A stretch of 64,000 nucleotides of DNA from Microvirga antarctica (GCF_017921815.1 NZ_JAGEMM010000002.1:806001-870000); one strand, 5' to 3'; positions 1-10,334 are shown, counted from the first letter of the stretch. Notes: generated from the sequence alone by a model not told the origin. A program made the numbers and translations.

Positions 1-2
1 AT

Positions 3-3000
3 GGCGGTGCCGTGACGGTCGTCAACGAGGGCGCAAAGGACAAGGACGGGGCCTTCACCTCCGGAGTTATCGAAACCCACGGCGGTTTTGCCACCGGCAT
101 CATGGCTCAGAGCATTGGCGGTGGCGGCGGTGATGGCGGTGCGGCCTCTGCTTCGGCCGCTTCCGGTCTGTCATGGAACGAGACGATCGGCGAGATCACG
201 AAATCAGCCCTTCCGCTCGCGAGTTCTGTGACGGGGAAATATGAGATCGGGGGGAAAGGCGGCAAGGGCGGCGATGGCCGTTCGGTGAGCGCCGCCAACG
301 AGGGGCTCATCCTCACGCATGGTGATAATGCCCGGGGCATCTTTGCGCAAAGCCTTGGCGGCGGTGGCGGCGACGGGGGAGGCTATCAGGCCAGCGGGAA
401 GGCCGATGCGCCTGCCGCCATCAAGCAGGGCACTGCCAGCGGTAAACTGGACGTGGGCGGCAAAGGGGGCGGGGGCGGATCCGGCGGATCGGTGAGCGTC
501 AACAATTCCGCCGGAGCCGTGATCGAAACCCACGGGAGCGGATCGGCCGGGATCGTCGCCCAGAGCATCGGCGGCGGCGGTGGATCTGGCGGCGCTTTCG
601 GCGGCAAGAAGAAGAGCGCGGTCGAGTGGGACGACAATCCGCCAAAATTCATCCATCAGCTGACGGAAGAGCTCCTGAAGTCCGATCAGGTCCTTGTCTT
701 TTTTTTGGCGACAAGGACAAGAAGGAGAAGGTTGAGCAGTACAAGTTCCTGGACAAGAACGCGCCTGTACAGAAGAAGCTGGCGCTGGCCAAGGATATCC
801 TTTCGGCCTTGAAAGTTCTGACCGACAAGGACAAGAGCTGGGCCAGCCGCATCGGGCAATCTGTGGGAACTCTGGCCGGCGGCGTCGTTCTGACGAAGTT
901 CAAGGACCTTGTGAAGAAGGAGTATGCCGGCAAGAAGATCGAGAAGGTTCCGGAGGTCGAGTTTACCGTTGCGGTGGGCGGGGCAGGCGGCAAGGGCGGC
1001 AAGGGCCGCGACGTCACCGTCTGGAATGAGGGCTCGGTCATTACCCACGCGGATAACAGCTGGGCGCTGTTTGCCCAGTCCGTCGGCGGGGGCGGAGGCG
1101 CCGCCGGCGCTGGTCTCTCAACCGGCAACAACAAGGTGAACCTCAATCTGTCGATCGGCGGGAGCGGGGGCGACGGCGGTGACGGCGGCTCAGTCGAGAT
1201 TGCGCAACGCGGGACAATTGCAACTTCTGGAGCGGGTGCGTTCGGCGTTCTGGCACAAAGCGTCGGCGGAGGAGGTGGCATCGGTGGCGTCGCCACTAGC
1301 GCAAACACCGTCTCGCTCTCGGGCAACATCAAGGTCGGCGGAAGCGGCGGAAAACCGTCCTCCGGCGGGCGGGCCGCGGTGGATAACAGCGGCACGATTA
1401 CCACTCAGGGACGCGATGCCCATGCGCTCGTCGCACAGAGCGTTGGCGGCGGCGGCGGCGTGTCATTCGTCACCAGGGTCGATCCGGCGGATCCCACCGT
1501 TCTGGCCAAGTCGACCAACGAGAAGGAGGCTCTGGAGGCCGCTTTCGGCTTCCTGAAGAATATCGGGATGATCGAAGGCGGTAGCATCCTCGACAAATCC
1601 ACCAGCATCATGGCGATGCCGAGCCTCACGATCGGCTTTGGCGGTAGCGGTGGCGGTGGGGGCGATGGTGGCGATGTCACCGTCACCCATTCGGGCGAGA
1701 TCATCACCCGCGGGCCAGGAGCGTTCGGGATCTTTGCCCAGTCAGTCGGCGGCGGTGGCGGATTCGGAGTCGATGCGAGCAAGATCGGCTACGTGGAGGC
1801 CGGCCTTTCACTCGGCGGCGGCAATGGAGTCGGAGGCAAAGGCGGAAACATTCAGGTCAACCTCGAGCGCAAGTCCTCGATCACGACGAGCGGCGAGGGC
1901 GCAACGGCGATCTTTCTGCAATCGATCGGTGGAGGCGGTGGGTATGGCGGCACCGGCGCTTTCAAGATGCCCTTCAACATGCCTCTCGTTCGGGACGAGG
2001 CCACGAGCGGCAATGCGGGCAGGTGGATCCGGCTTGAGATGGACAAGGACGATCCGTCAAGCACTATTGCTATTACGACGAATGGTAGCCGCGCCCATGG
2101 CATCCAGGCGCAAAGCATCGGTGGCGGGGGCGGTATTGTCTTTGACGTCAACGGCAAGGCCTTCACGACGCCAGCTTCCGGCCAGTCTCGTCGTCGCGCA
2201 ATGGGCGAGGGCGGAGGCATCTTTGTGTCGACGCGCGGCAGCATCGAGGCCAGCGGGGCCGGGTCTTACGGGTTCTACGGCCAGAGCGGCGTCCAACTGA
2301 CGGACGGGACACTTGACCCGAGCCGGAAGGGGAACGCCATCTCGTTTCACCATGACGGCAAGCTGGTCGGCGGGGCGGGAACCGGCGCCGCGATACGGAT
2401 CGATGGTGGCAACAACGAAAATGAGGTTGTCGTGAAAGCAAACTCCCGTGTGAGCGCGATCTCGGGAACGGCGATCCTCGGATCGTTCGGCCGGGAGACT
2501 GTCCTGAATGACGGAACGATCGTGGGCGATCTCGATCTCGTTCACGGCAATCCTGCGGCGATCGAAGAGAACCGCTTCTTCAACCGCGCTCTAGGGACCT
2601 ACCAGACGGGCCCGAAAGGCAGTGTCAATGTCGGGACGATGGGCTTCTTCCTGAACGACGGCGCCTTCGATGTCGGCGGAACCGGACTTATCGCCGCCTC
2701 AACCTTGACCGGACATTTCGACCAGAGGGCGACAGGAACGCTCGTCGTCGACGTTACGTCCTCGCCGCCTGCCGGCAGGGAGCGCAGCGATCTTCTCACG
2801 ATCACGGGAGCCACGCGCCTTGGGGGACGCGTCATGGCCCATGTGGTGGGGGATCTGAGGCCGGAGACGTTCACGGTCCTATCCGCCAAGAGCGATTTTT
2901 CGAGCACCGCGACCGGCGCGGGCAACCCGGCCGCGCCTTTCACGTGGGAGGCGGGGGTTCGTGGAAAAACGGTGACGGTGACGCCCAGTGCCAGCTTCGG

Positions 3001-4108
3001 CGTCCCGGCCGGTGCGTCGACGACCTCGAGCGAACGCAACGCCATGGAATACCTGCAGCGGATCTGGACCTCCGGGGCGATGACGGATGCAGATGCACGC
3101 CGCTTCGGAGACTTCGCGCGCGTCGCGTCTGTCCAGGACTACCTGAGTGCCGTGGACAAATACTCGCCGGAAGAATCGGCCAGCACAACGACCATGCAGG
3201 CGCTCGCCGCGCGTGACTCGATGCATTTCGCGTTGAGTTGCCCTGTCTTCGCCGGCACTGGCACCCTCATGGAAGAGACGAGCTGTGCGTGGGCCCGCAT
3301 GATCGGAAACTGGACGCATCAAAACAGTTCGGAAGACGGGGCCGGATATCGCCGGGATTCCGTCACCCTCCGGGCAGGCCTCCAGCGAGAGATCGCTCCA
3401 GACTGGTTCCTGGGCGCGACGGCCGGGTTCACGCAATCCTCGCTGGCGGATTCGGATGGGTTCTCCAACACCGAGGGAAATGCGGGCGACCTCGCCATCT
3501 CTCTCAAGCGCCAGGTCGGGCCATGGCTCCTTGCCGCCTCCGGCCACGTCGGATACGGCCGCTACGAGACACAACGGATCCTCGGCCTGGGTTCCAGCAC
3601 CGGGACGTCGCAGGGAACCTCTTCCGTGATGACGGCCGCCGGACGCTTCCGCGCCAGCTACGAGTTCACATTCCCAACCTGGTACGTGAAGCCGTATGCG
3701 GATCTTGACGTGATCCACACCTCGCTTCCCGGTCACACTGAATCGGGACTGGGGGCGAGCCTGGCCTTTTCCTCCGCGCAACAATGGAATGTCGCTGTCA
3801 GCCCGAACATCGAATTCGGCGCGCGGCTGGACGTTGCACCTGACATGTGGCTGCGGCCCTACGCCTCCGTAGGCATGACGGTCCTCGCAAAGGACAGCCT
3901 ACCCGTAAAGCTGCGTTTCTCCGACACGAACGCTGCCGTTTCGCCCTTCGTGGCGGACGTGGCGATCCCCGATATTCTCGGAAACCTGACGGTCGGCGCC
4001 CAGTTGTTCAACACAAAGGGCTATGAAATCAAGGCCGAGTACCGGGCAGATTTCGGACGGGATTATCTATCGCAAGAGGTCAGCGCTCGGCTTGCGATCC
4101 CCTTCTGA
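3..4108 (+). CDS. Glycine-rich autotransporter, 5' end outside window, frame broken at a T8 tract
   Basis: Type V secreted surface protein. The reading frame is already open at base 3, so the signal peptide lies upstream. The passenger consists of repeats of about 60-110 residues built around AQS[IV]GGGGGxGG followed by VxNxGxIxTxG; cores are visible near 111, 348, 561, 1075, 1255, 1435, 1739, 1918 and 2110. The C-terminal part from about 3240 has alternating beta-strand sequence and ends in ARLAIPF; a terminal Phe is the usual outer-membrane barrel signature (autotransporter PF03797 type). The first frame continues only to 812 and becomes Arg-rich nonsense after base 706, while the downstream frame (open from 626) gives sensible Lys/Asp-rich sequence from 707 to 4108. 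Joining them needs a -1 shift in the T-run 699-706. It may be a pseudogene, a sequencing error or a slippage-decoded gene. An adhesin role is inferred from the family. Confidence 0.82.
699..706 (+). other. T8 homopolymer at the autotransporter frameshift
   Basis: Eight T residues separate the frame that encodes the upstream repeats from the frame that encodes the rest of the passenger and the barrel. Nine T (or six) would restore one continuous frame. The tract could be a homopolymer miscall, a real inactivating or phase-variable indel, or a site of polymerase or ribosome slippage. Confidence 0.7.
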
Positions 4109-4389
4109 ATGGCCGAGTGGACACGGCTCGATCGGCGTCGAGTATCCCATTGTCATCAACAGACGAGGGATTGGGCCGTCACGCCGCGGAATGCGTGCTT
4201 TCACGGCATACTGCACCGGCACGAACCGAAGCCGCACCACCGCCATCGTCATGGCGGGGATCCAAGAGGCTAGAACAGCAAACGTTGCGGACCGTTGAGG
4301 CAGGCCTTCCCCAGATCAGATCAAGCCGCGGCAGTTGCTTGACATCGCGCGGGACGTCTCTGTTCGGACTGCACTCCTGAAGAAGTGTT
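4109..4389. other. Convergent intergenic spacer, no gene seen
   Basis: This 281-base stretch lies between the autotransporter stop and the stop of the RTX gene on the other strand. The short open frames crossing it have no family features. I see no strong GC hairpin followed by a T-run, so no terminator is called. Confidence 0.5.
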
Positions 4390-6273
4390 CTAGAGGACAA
4401 ACCACGAAGCGTCCGGCTTGACGACGCCCTTCAGGCGGATCATCGCCTCGTAAGCGTGATCGCTGTCCGTGTTCAGCAGAATGCGGGTTTCGCCTGCGGC
4501 ATGAACATAACGGATCTGCCCCGGTTCGGTGAAAGATCCCTTGCCGATAAAGGCAAACGCCTGATGGCCTGATTTCGCGCTATTCGCGTCCATAAACTTC
4601 ACATGAAGCTTGTCGCCATCGCGCGCCGAGAAGTCCAGGACCACGTCGGCCGTCGGCGCGGCCAATCCGGTCTCGCCTGCGGCGCGCCAGACAAAAGTGT
4701 CGCGCCCCGCGTTCCCGATCAGGACATCGGCGCCGTACCCCCCTTCGATGACATCGTCGCCGAGGCCGCCAACAAGCTTGTCCTTGCCGCCGCCGCCACT
4801 CAGATGATCGTTCCCGGCGCCGCCGCTGATGATGTTGCGGCCGGCATTGCCGAAGATGAAGTTGTCGCTGCGGTTGCCCGTGCCGTAAACGCCGGCAAGA
4901 AGAACAAGGTTCTCAACATTCGCTGGCAGCACGTAGGTGTCTGACGCTCGCACGGTGTCGGTTCCGCCGTTCGGTCTCTCGAACACGATGTCATCGGGAG
5001 AGTCCGTGTAGTAGATGTCATTTCCCATGCCGCCTTCCATCCGGTCGGGGCCAGCGCCACCGCTCAGGATATCGTTGCCGGCAAGCGCTGTCAGCCAATC
5101 GCGTCCGTCGCCTCCGTTGAGAACGTCGTTTCCCGCTGCTCCTACGATCTTGTTGATCTTCGCCCAGTCGACAATCGTCGTACTGCCGTCGTCGTTGATG
5201 AAGACGGTCGTCTCAACCTCACCGGCTGGATTCATGTCATCCCGATAAGAACTCCACGAGGCCGTGCCGACCTGGTCCCAGTCGATGATCCATTGGCGAC
5301 CGTTGTCGAAGATCCCTTCTTCTCTGTCCGGCGCTCCTGAAGCGGAGAAGTATGTCGTCTTGACTTTCCAATCCGCCTGCTGCGGGTCCGTATCGTAGTC
5401 GACGATAACCTTGCTCTTGTCGTCGTAGATCGTCACGGAATAGTTGAAAACGGCATTGCCGGCATTTCCAATATAAAACTTCTTCACTGCCCAGTCGTGT
5501 TCATGATTCTGATCCCAGTCGATGAACCATCCATAGCGACTGTCCGTCGGATCGAACACGCCCCATTGCGAGTCGAGCTTTCTGTTTGCGTCGAAGCTGT
5601 CGACGTAGCGCTTCCAGGCGTAGGAATCAGAGCTATCGATGTGCGTCTTCCAGGTCCTGTCACCAGCCGGAATGGCGACGCGGCGTTCGCCGTATCTGTA
5701 CGCGGATTCTGGGCCAAAATAGAGACTGTTGACCTCGCCGCTGATGACGTCTGCGACGCCCGCAAATTTCTCTGATTGGTAGAAAAATGAATCCTTATAC
5801 GTCTTATACGTGGTCGTTGGATTGACGGTCCTGAGGTCCAGAAGCTCGCCCTGCCAACCGGTCAAGGTCGATTTCTTCACCACGATATCGGGCCAGTGGG
5901 CTCTCGCCTCCGCGGCAGAGAGGGGATTGCCGCCTCCAGCGGGCTCGAAATAGGTCCCGAACGTCGGATCGAAGAGCATCCACCGTCCTTCAATCCGAAG
6001 CTCAATTGTGGTGTGGTTGCTCTGGAACGGCACGTTGTAGAAGTTGACCGCACGACTCTCGATTCCGATCTCGTCGAACAGAGCTTTCGTGAGGATGTAG
6101 CGCCAACCGCAGCTTGCGTTGAGAACGTCCACCACATTTTCAGCATCGCTGGGCTTCGGCCCAAATCCGCCGGGGAGGAGCGACCCCCACTCCCAGGCGT
6201 TGATCACTTTTGCCAGCCACAGCGGTTTTGAGGCGTTGGCCTTCATGAAGGATACGAGGTCACGATAGCGCAT
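4390..6273 (-). CDS. Secreted RTX protein with N-terminal transglutaminase-like domain
   Basis: Predicted 627-residue protein. The N-terminal part has a transglutaminase/protease-like triad: Cys55 in NASCGW, His87 in SNHTTIE and Asp102 in LFDPTFG. A middle region of about 250 residues holds loosely repeated DWDQ/DWDxx and YDDKSK elements that I do not recognise. From about residue 380 come RTX calcium-binding nonapeptides (GNDVLNGGDG, GGAGNDHLSG, GGLGDDVIEG) in two blocks, then a serralysin-type C-terminal tail ending in FVL. That is typical of type I secretion substrates, so export through an ABC/HlyD/TolC system encoded elsewhere is expected. The ATG at 6273 is chosen because AAGGTG lies about 6 bases upstream and the transglutaminase fold starts there; a start at 6405 is also open. 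Enzymatic activity (peptide cleavage or crosslinking) is inferred. Confidence 0.8.
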   Translation of the reverse strand: MRYRDLVSFMKANASKPLWLAKVINAWEWGSLLPGGFGPKPSDAENVVDVLNASCGWRYILTKALFDEIGIESRAVNFYNVPFQSNHTTIELRIEGRWMLFDPTFGTYFEPAGGGNPLSAAEARAHWPDIVVKKSTLTGWQGELLDLRTVNPTTTYKTYKDSFFYQSEKFAGVADVISGEVNSLYFGPESAYRYGERRVAIPAGDRTWKTHIDSSDSYAWKRYVDSFDANRKLDSQWGVFDPTDSRYGWFIDWDQNHEHDWAVKKFYIGNAGNAVFNYSVTIYDDKSKVIVDYDTDPQQADWKVKTTYFSASGAPDREEGIFDNGRQWIIDWDQVGTASWSSYRDDMNPAGEVETTVFINDDGSTTIVDWAKINKIVGAAGNDVLNGGDGRDWLTALAGNDILSGGAGPDRMEGGMGNDIYYTDSPDDIVFERPNGGTDTVRASDTYVLPANVENLVLLAGVYGTGNRSDNFIFGNAGRNIISGGAGNDHLSGGGGKDKLVGGLGDDVIEGGYGADVLIGNAGRDTFVWRAAGETGLAAPTADVVLDFSARDGDKLHVKFMDANSAKSGHQAFAFIGKGSFTEPGQIRYVHAAGETRILLNTDSDHAYEAMIRLKGVVKPDASWFVL

Positions 6274-6323
6274 TGTCACACCTTCACGCCGTGCTGGCAG
6301 ATTGATATTCTCTCCTATAGACG

Positions 6324-6350
6324 AGGTTGCGCGCGAAAACACCGCAACCT
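6324..6350. promoter_or_regulatory. 8-bp inverted repeat upstream of the RTX gene
   Basis: AGGTTGCG (6324-6331) and CGCAACCT (6343-6350) form perfect 8-bp arms around an 11-base loop. The site lies about 50 bases upstream of the RTX start and about 140 bases beyond the kinase stop, both on the minus strand. It could be an operator for the RTX gene or a factor-assisted stop for the kinase transcript; no T-run follows. Confidence 0.35.
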
Positions 6351-6489
6351 TCGCACCAGCTGCCCGCACGCCGGGCCTATCGCTGGGGCGCTGTCCACGA
6401 GGCAACGGCCGCGCCCATGAGACAAGAGGCGGAGATTGCTCGCATATGCCGTTGGGGAACGTGCCACTCGGATCGGTTGATTGGGTCGA

Positions 6490-7437
6490 CTATCCCGGCC
6501 GGACCACCTGGCGGACGATATCCTGTCCGGCGGCATAGCTGCTCGCGGCTCCTCTCTTCAGGCAGGCGAGCGATCCCGCCGCCACGCCCCAGGCGAGTGC
6601 TTCGACGGCCTCTCCGGTCACAGCCAGCCGGGCCGCAAATGCGCCGACCAGCGAGTCTCCCGCGCCTGTCGTATCGACCGCGACAACGGGCAGGGCGCCT
6701 TTCGCGACCGGGTCTTCGTCGCGGCGATAGAGAACCGCGCCGTTGTCTCCTCGCGTGAGAACCACGCCGCGGGCGACGAGACGCGACAGGGCCATCGCTG
6801 ACACGAGAGGATCATCCGCCACCTCGGCCAACACACACGCTTCGCCTTCATTGACGATCAGATAATCTGTCAGCGCGAGCAGATCGCGGCTCAGGGGACC
6901 GTCTGCTGGTGCCGCGTTGAGAACGGTGATCCGTCCATGAACGCGTGCGAGCCCAAAGGCGCGATGGACGGTGTCGCGGGGAATTTCCAGTTGGGCCACC
7001 AGGACCGCGCATCGCTCAATCAAGTGGACCTGCCGCTCCACGTCCTCCACGCTTGTCAGAGCGTTCGCGCCGGGGCTGACGACGATGGTGTTCTGCCCGC
7101 GCCCGTCGACCGTAATGGCAGCGCGACCGGTTCCGGCGGCGCGCGTCCGGACTATTGCCGAGGCGTCGATCCCGTTCTGAGCCCAGAAGGCGAGTGCCTG
7201 CGCGCCCGCGTCGTCACTACCGATGGTGCCGATGAGAGCGGTGGCGACGCCGCACAACGCGCACTGGACCGCCTGGTTGCTGCCCTTGCCACCGGGCCCC
7301 TCGACATACCCGAGCGACATGATTGTCTCACCAGGCTTTGGGAAGTCTTTCACCGAAACGCTGGTGTCATGCATGTAGCTGGCGAGCACCAGGACGGAAG
7401 CGTCGGGTAAAGGCAATGAAGTCTCCCTTGTGAGCAT
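6490..7437 (-). CDS. PfkB-family carbohydrate kinase (ribokinase-like)
   Basis: Cytoplasmic sugar kinase of the PfkB/ribokinase family. It shows the N-terminal substrate motif GPGGKGSNQAVQ and the C-terminal ATP and catalytic motif DTTGAGDSLVGAFAARL, whose Asp is the expected base. The length of about 315 residues is normal for the family. The ATG at 7437 is one start; a TTG at 7416 is preceded by AAGGGAG at good spacing and may be the true one. A longer frame upstream lacks family similarity. The gene sits directly behind the MarR regulator on the same strand and opposite the operon with two nucleoside hydrolases. Phosphorylation of the ribose-like sugar released by those hydrolases is a reasonable inferred role; the exact sugar cannot be read from the sequence. 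Confidence 0.88.
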   Translation of the reverse strand: MLTRETSLPLPDASVLVLASYMHDTSVSVKDFPKPGETIMSLGYVEGPGGKGSNQAVQCALCGVATALIGTIGSDDAGAQALAFWAQNGIDASAIVRTRAAGTGRAAITVDGRGQNTIVVSPGANALTSVEDVERQVHLIERCAVLVAQLEIPRDTVHRAFGLARVHGRITVLNAAPADGPLSRDLLALTDYLIVNEGEACVLAEVADDPLVSAMALSRLVARGVVLTRGDNGAVLYRRDEDPVAKGALPVVAVDTTGAGDSLVGAFAARLAVTGEAVEALAWGVAAGSLACLKRGAASSYAAGQDIVRQVVRPG

Positions 7438-7484
7438 CTTCTCGAGGGCGCCGGATCGGAGGCCTTGGCAGCAGCAGTCGATGC

Positions 7485-8015
7485 TCAGTCGGCGGAGGGC
7501 TCGGAACCGGCAAGCTTCTTGACCAGACGGGCGAATGTCACGCGCTCTCGCGCCGTCAGCGGCGAGAGAAACAGGTCTGCGGCCTGAAGACTGAGTTCCA
7601 GAAGCGGCATCGTAAACCGAATGCCTTTCTTGGTCAGGCTCAGAATCGAGAGCCGCTGATCGGTGCTCGACGGAGCGCCCTGAACCAGTCCGTCCTTCAT
7701 CAGCTTTCGAACAACCATACTGATCGTGGACGGATCCATGGCCGTGAGGCGCCCAAGCTGATTCTGCGAAAGCTCCCCATGCTTCAGCAGCGTTGCCAGC
7801 GCCGCATGCTGGGTCGGGGTCAGATTGTAGTCCGACATGACGGTCTGGAAACAGGTGGTGGCGCGTTGGTGCGCGCGCCGGATGAGGTGAGCCGCGTGAT
7901 CGGGTAGGTCGTAGCCAGATTGCATGTAGAACGCTGCGGCGTCCGACATGGCGACCGGCCGATCGGCAGGATCGGAATGGGGCTGCGCTTTCGCCTTGCC
8001 CGCCTGAGACGACAT
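7485..8015 (-). CDS. MarR-family transcriptional regulator
   Basis: A 176-residue protein with a winged helix typical of MarR. The recognition-helix region reads LGRLTAMDPSTISMVVRKL and is followed by a wing with STDQRLSILSLTKKG, the usual DxRxxxLxLT signature. Dimerisation helices flank it, and an extension of about 20 residues precedes the first helix. AGGGAG lies 8 bases before the ATG at 8015. The gene is divergent from the ABC/hydantoinase operon and upstream of the PfkB kinase, so it probably controls one or both. Members of this family usually respond to small, often aromatic or nucleobase-like ligands; the ligand here is unknown. Confidence 0.9.
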   Translation of the reverse strand: MSSQAGKAKAQPHSDPADRPVAMSDAAAFYMQSGYDLPDHAAHLIRRAHQRATTCFQTVMSDYNLTPTQHAALATLLKHGELSQNQLGRLTAMDPSTISMVVRKLMKDGLVQGAPSSTDQRLSILSLTKKGIRFTMPLLELSLQAADLFLSPLTARERVTFARLVKKLAGSEPSAD

Positions 8016-8187
8016 TCAAGAGCTCCCTGAGCGGCCGCCTCGTGCTTCTGCGACACGGGCCGCGCGTCATCGTGATGAACCAGCGTAAAGCCCGAGTCAA
8101 TCCGTTGGACGTCGTACAAACTTTCCCGCTGTCGCCGCGCCAGTTCGGGTCCCCCATCAAACCACAACAAATCTCTCCGACGGCGTA

Positions 8188-8235
8188 TTGACAAGGCCAT
8201 CAAGGCGAGATTGATTGTATGAGTACGGACGATAT
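8188..8235 (+). promoter_or_regulatory. Candidate promoter/operator of the ABC-hydantoinase operon
   Basis: A consensus -35 (TTGACA, 8188-8193) is followed 21 bases later by TTGTATGAGTAC. The 23-base stretch 8213-8235 matches 15444-15466 at 20 of 23 positions. At the second site the core is a clean TTGTA-N4-TACAA dyad; here only one arm is well kept. The -10 is not obvious (TTGATT at 17-base spacing is weak). It lies about 65 bases before the ATPase start and about 170 bases from the MarR start. Confidence 0.5.
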
Positions 8236-8301
8236 TTGGATCGTCTCAACGGACCCGCTTCTCCGTAGGGTATCGACACAGTCGCAGGTGAAGCACGGAC
8301 A

Positions 8302-9402
8302 ATGGCAGGCGTAGATCTCAGATCAATCCGCAAGGCGTTTGGTGATACGGATATTCTGTCCGGTGTCAGCTTCGGCATCGCGCATGGCGAATTTGTCGCG
8401 CTGGTCGGGCCTTCCGGATGTGGGAAATCGACGCTACTGCGGATCATCGCCGGCCTTGAGGGGATCAGCTCGGGCGAAGTCCTGATCGACGGCAAGCTCG
8501 TCAACACCGCACCGCCGAAAGAGCGCGACATCGCGATGGTGTTCCAGAATTATGCGCTCTATCCGCACATGACGGTTGCCGAGAATATGGGCTTTTCTCT
8601 CAAGCTCAGCCGCAAGAGCAAAGCCGAGATCGCGGCCAGCGTCGGCACCGCGGCGGAGATCCTTGGACTTGCATCGCTGCTCGATCGGTATCCGCGGCAA
8701 TTGTCCGGCGGTCAGCGGCAGCGGGTGGCGATGGGCCGGGCGATCGTGCGCAATCCCAAGGTCTTTCTGTTCGATGAACCGCTGTCGAACCTCGATGCGA
8801 AACTGCGCGTACAGATGCGCGCCGAAATCAAGGAACTCCACCAGCGTCTGGGAACGACGACGATCTACGTCACGCACGATCAGATCGAAGCCTTGACCAT
8901 GGCCGACAAAATCGTGGTCATGAATGGTGGCGTCGTGGAGCAGATGGGTGCTCCGCTCGATCTCTACGACTACCCGCAGACCCGGTTTGTCGCGGGATTT
9001 ATCGGTTCGCCGTCGATGAATTTCATCGAAGGCGTCATTGAGACGCAAGGCAGCTTTCGGTCTGACGCCGGGATCACCCTCCCGCTTCCACCTGTCAGCC
9101 CCGAAAATGTGGGGCGCGCAGCCGTCTACGGTTTCAGGCCCGAACATGTAGACCGCAATGGTGACTCCCTCGTCGTTCAGATCACCGTGTCCGAGCCGAC
9201 GGGGTCAGAGACCCTCGTCGTCGCGCGCCTCGGGCCGCATCCGGTGACCTTGTTGTTCCGAGAACGCATTCCGGCTACGCCGGGCGGATCGCTCGGCATC
9301 AGGATCGACGCGTCCAAGGTCCACTTGTTCGACGCCGCCAGCGGCAAGCGCATTCCCGTGCCCGGCGATTTCACGGCTCACGTTTTGGAAGCTTTGTCAT
9401 GA
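8302..9402 (+). CDS. Sugar-type ABC importer ATPase (MalK/UgpC-like, CUT1)
   Basis: A 366-residue ATP-binding subunit that energises import at the inner membrane. It has Walker A GPSGCGKST (about residues 36-44), Q-loop VFQNYALYPHMTV, signature LSGGQRQRVAMGRA (about 134), Walker B VFLFDEP and the H-loop in YVTHDQIEA. The C-terminal 120 residues form a MOBE/TOBE-type regulatory domain (YGFRPEHV), as in MalK. It heads the operon, whereas its binding protein and both permeases sit at the far end (17.5-20.6 kb). The stop overlaps the epimerase start by 4 bases. Substrate is inferred to be a nucleoside or sugar-like compound from the hydrolases between the two halves. Confidence 0.93.
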   Translation: MAGVDLRSIRKAFGDTDILSGVSFGIAHGEFVALVGPSGCGKSTLLRIIAGLEGISSGEVLIDGKLVNTAPPKERDIAMVFQNYALYPHMTVAENMGFSLKLSRKSKAEIAASVGTAAEILGLASLLDRYPRQLSGGQRQRVAMGRAIVRNPKVFLFDEPLSNLDAKLRVQMRAEIKELHQRLGTTTIYVTHDQIEALTMADKIVVMNGGVVEQMGAPLDLYDYPQTRFVAGFIGSPSMNFIEGVIETQGSFRSDAGITLPLPPVSPENVGRAAVYGFRPEHVDRNGDSLVVQITVSEPTGSETLVVARLGPHPVTLLFRERIPATPGGSLGIRIDASKVHLFDAASGKRIPVPGDFTAHVLEALS

Positions 9403-10241
9403 AAGTCATTGTCACCGGCTCAAGCGGACTCCTCGGAAGTCACGTCGCCACTGCGCTTTGCGAGGCCGGCCATTCGGTTCGCGGCCTCGATACCGTTCCA
9501 CCCCGTTCCCCCTCGGCATGGACCCATATCACCACCGATCTGCGCGATCTCGGCACGACCCTTCAGCTCATTCGCGATGTCGATGCCGTCGCCCATGTGG
9601 CGGGCATTCCGCGCCCTGTCGGCTCGGCACCCGCGACAGTGTTCTCGACCAACATGGCGATCAACTACAGCGTCATGGAAGCTGCGGTTCTCAACGGTGC
9701 AACACGGTTTGTCTACGCGTCGTCCATGAGCGTGTTGGGGTACCCGTTCTATGAACAACCCATTCGGCCGTCCTACCTGCCGCTCGATTCCAGGCATCCG
9801 ATCGAAGCGCAGGACGCCTACGGAGTCTCCAAATGGCTGGGCGAGGAAATGCTTGATGCGGCGATCCGCCGACGGCCCGGTCTTTCCGGCGTCAGTCTGC
9901 GAATGCCGTGGATTCAGCCGCCTGACGGATTCCTCGCCAATGTCGAGGCCCGCAGGGCGCGGGCGAGAGCCGCACCGCGCGACCTCTGGGGTTACATCGA
10001 TGCGCGCGACGCCGCTGCAGCGTTCGTGGCATCCGTCGAAAAGCCGATCGAGGGCCACAAGCGGCTCTTCATCAGCGCCATCGACACCTTCATGCCCGAG
10101 GACACTCTCACATTGGTCGAGGCCGCCTATCCGGGGACGCGTCTGACCCGTGCGATTTCTGGATGCGACACGATCTTCGACCTCGCCGAGGCGAGGGAGG
10201 CCATTGGCTTCGAGCCGCGTCACTCCTGGCGCGATTACTGA
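9399..10241 (+). CDS. NAD(P)-dependent epimerase/dehydratase (extended SDR)
   Basis: A 280-residue extended SDR. The N-terminal nucleotide-binding motif is TGSSGLLGSH (residues 6-15) and the catalytic pair lies in YGVSK (about residue 141), preceded by YASSMS. It starts inside the stop of the ATPase gene (ATGA overlap), so the two are translationally coupled. The family acts on nucleotide-sugars or free sugars as epimerase, dehydratase or dehydrogenase. With nucleoside hydrolases and a PfkB kinase nearby, oxidation or epimerisation of a released sugar is possible; the exact reaction cannot be assigned. Confidence 0.86.
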   Translation: MKVIVTGSSGLLGSHVATALCEAGHSVRGLDTVPPRSPSAWTHITTDLRDLGTTLQLIRDVDAVAHVAGIPRPVGSAPATVFSTNMAINYSVMEAAVLNGATRFVYASSMSVLGYPFYEQPIRPSYLPLDSRHPIEAQDAYGVSKWLGEEMLDAAIRRRPGLSGVSLRMPWIQPPDGFLANVEARRARARAAPRDLWGYIDARDAAAAFVASVEKPIEGHKRLFISAIDTFMPEDTLTLVEAAYPGTRLTRAISGCDTIFDLAEAREAIGFEPRHSWRDY

Positions 10242-10334
10242 CACCGTGACGCTGGCGCAAATCGCTCTGCGTCTTCTCGACGATCCTTTCTTCCTCGCAT
10301 CCCGTGCGACGAGCATCTGCGGACACAATTCGGC

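Noticed and set aside
100..2130. Regular GGCGG-rich repeats that could suggest a CRISPR or satellite array
   Set aside because: They are in-frame codons for AQS[IV]GGGGG passenger repeats with irregular spacing and no spacer-repeat structure.
7438..8160. N-terminal extension of the PfkB kinase frame
   Set aside because: The extension runs antisense-free through the MarR gene in another frame and has no kinase features; the enzyme is complete from 7437 or 7416.
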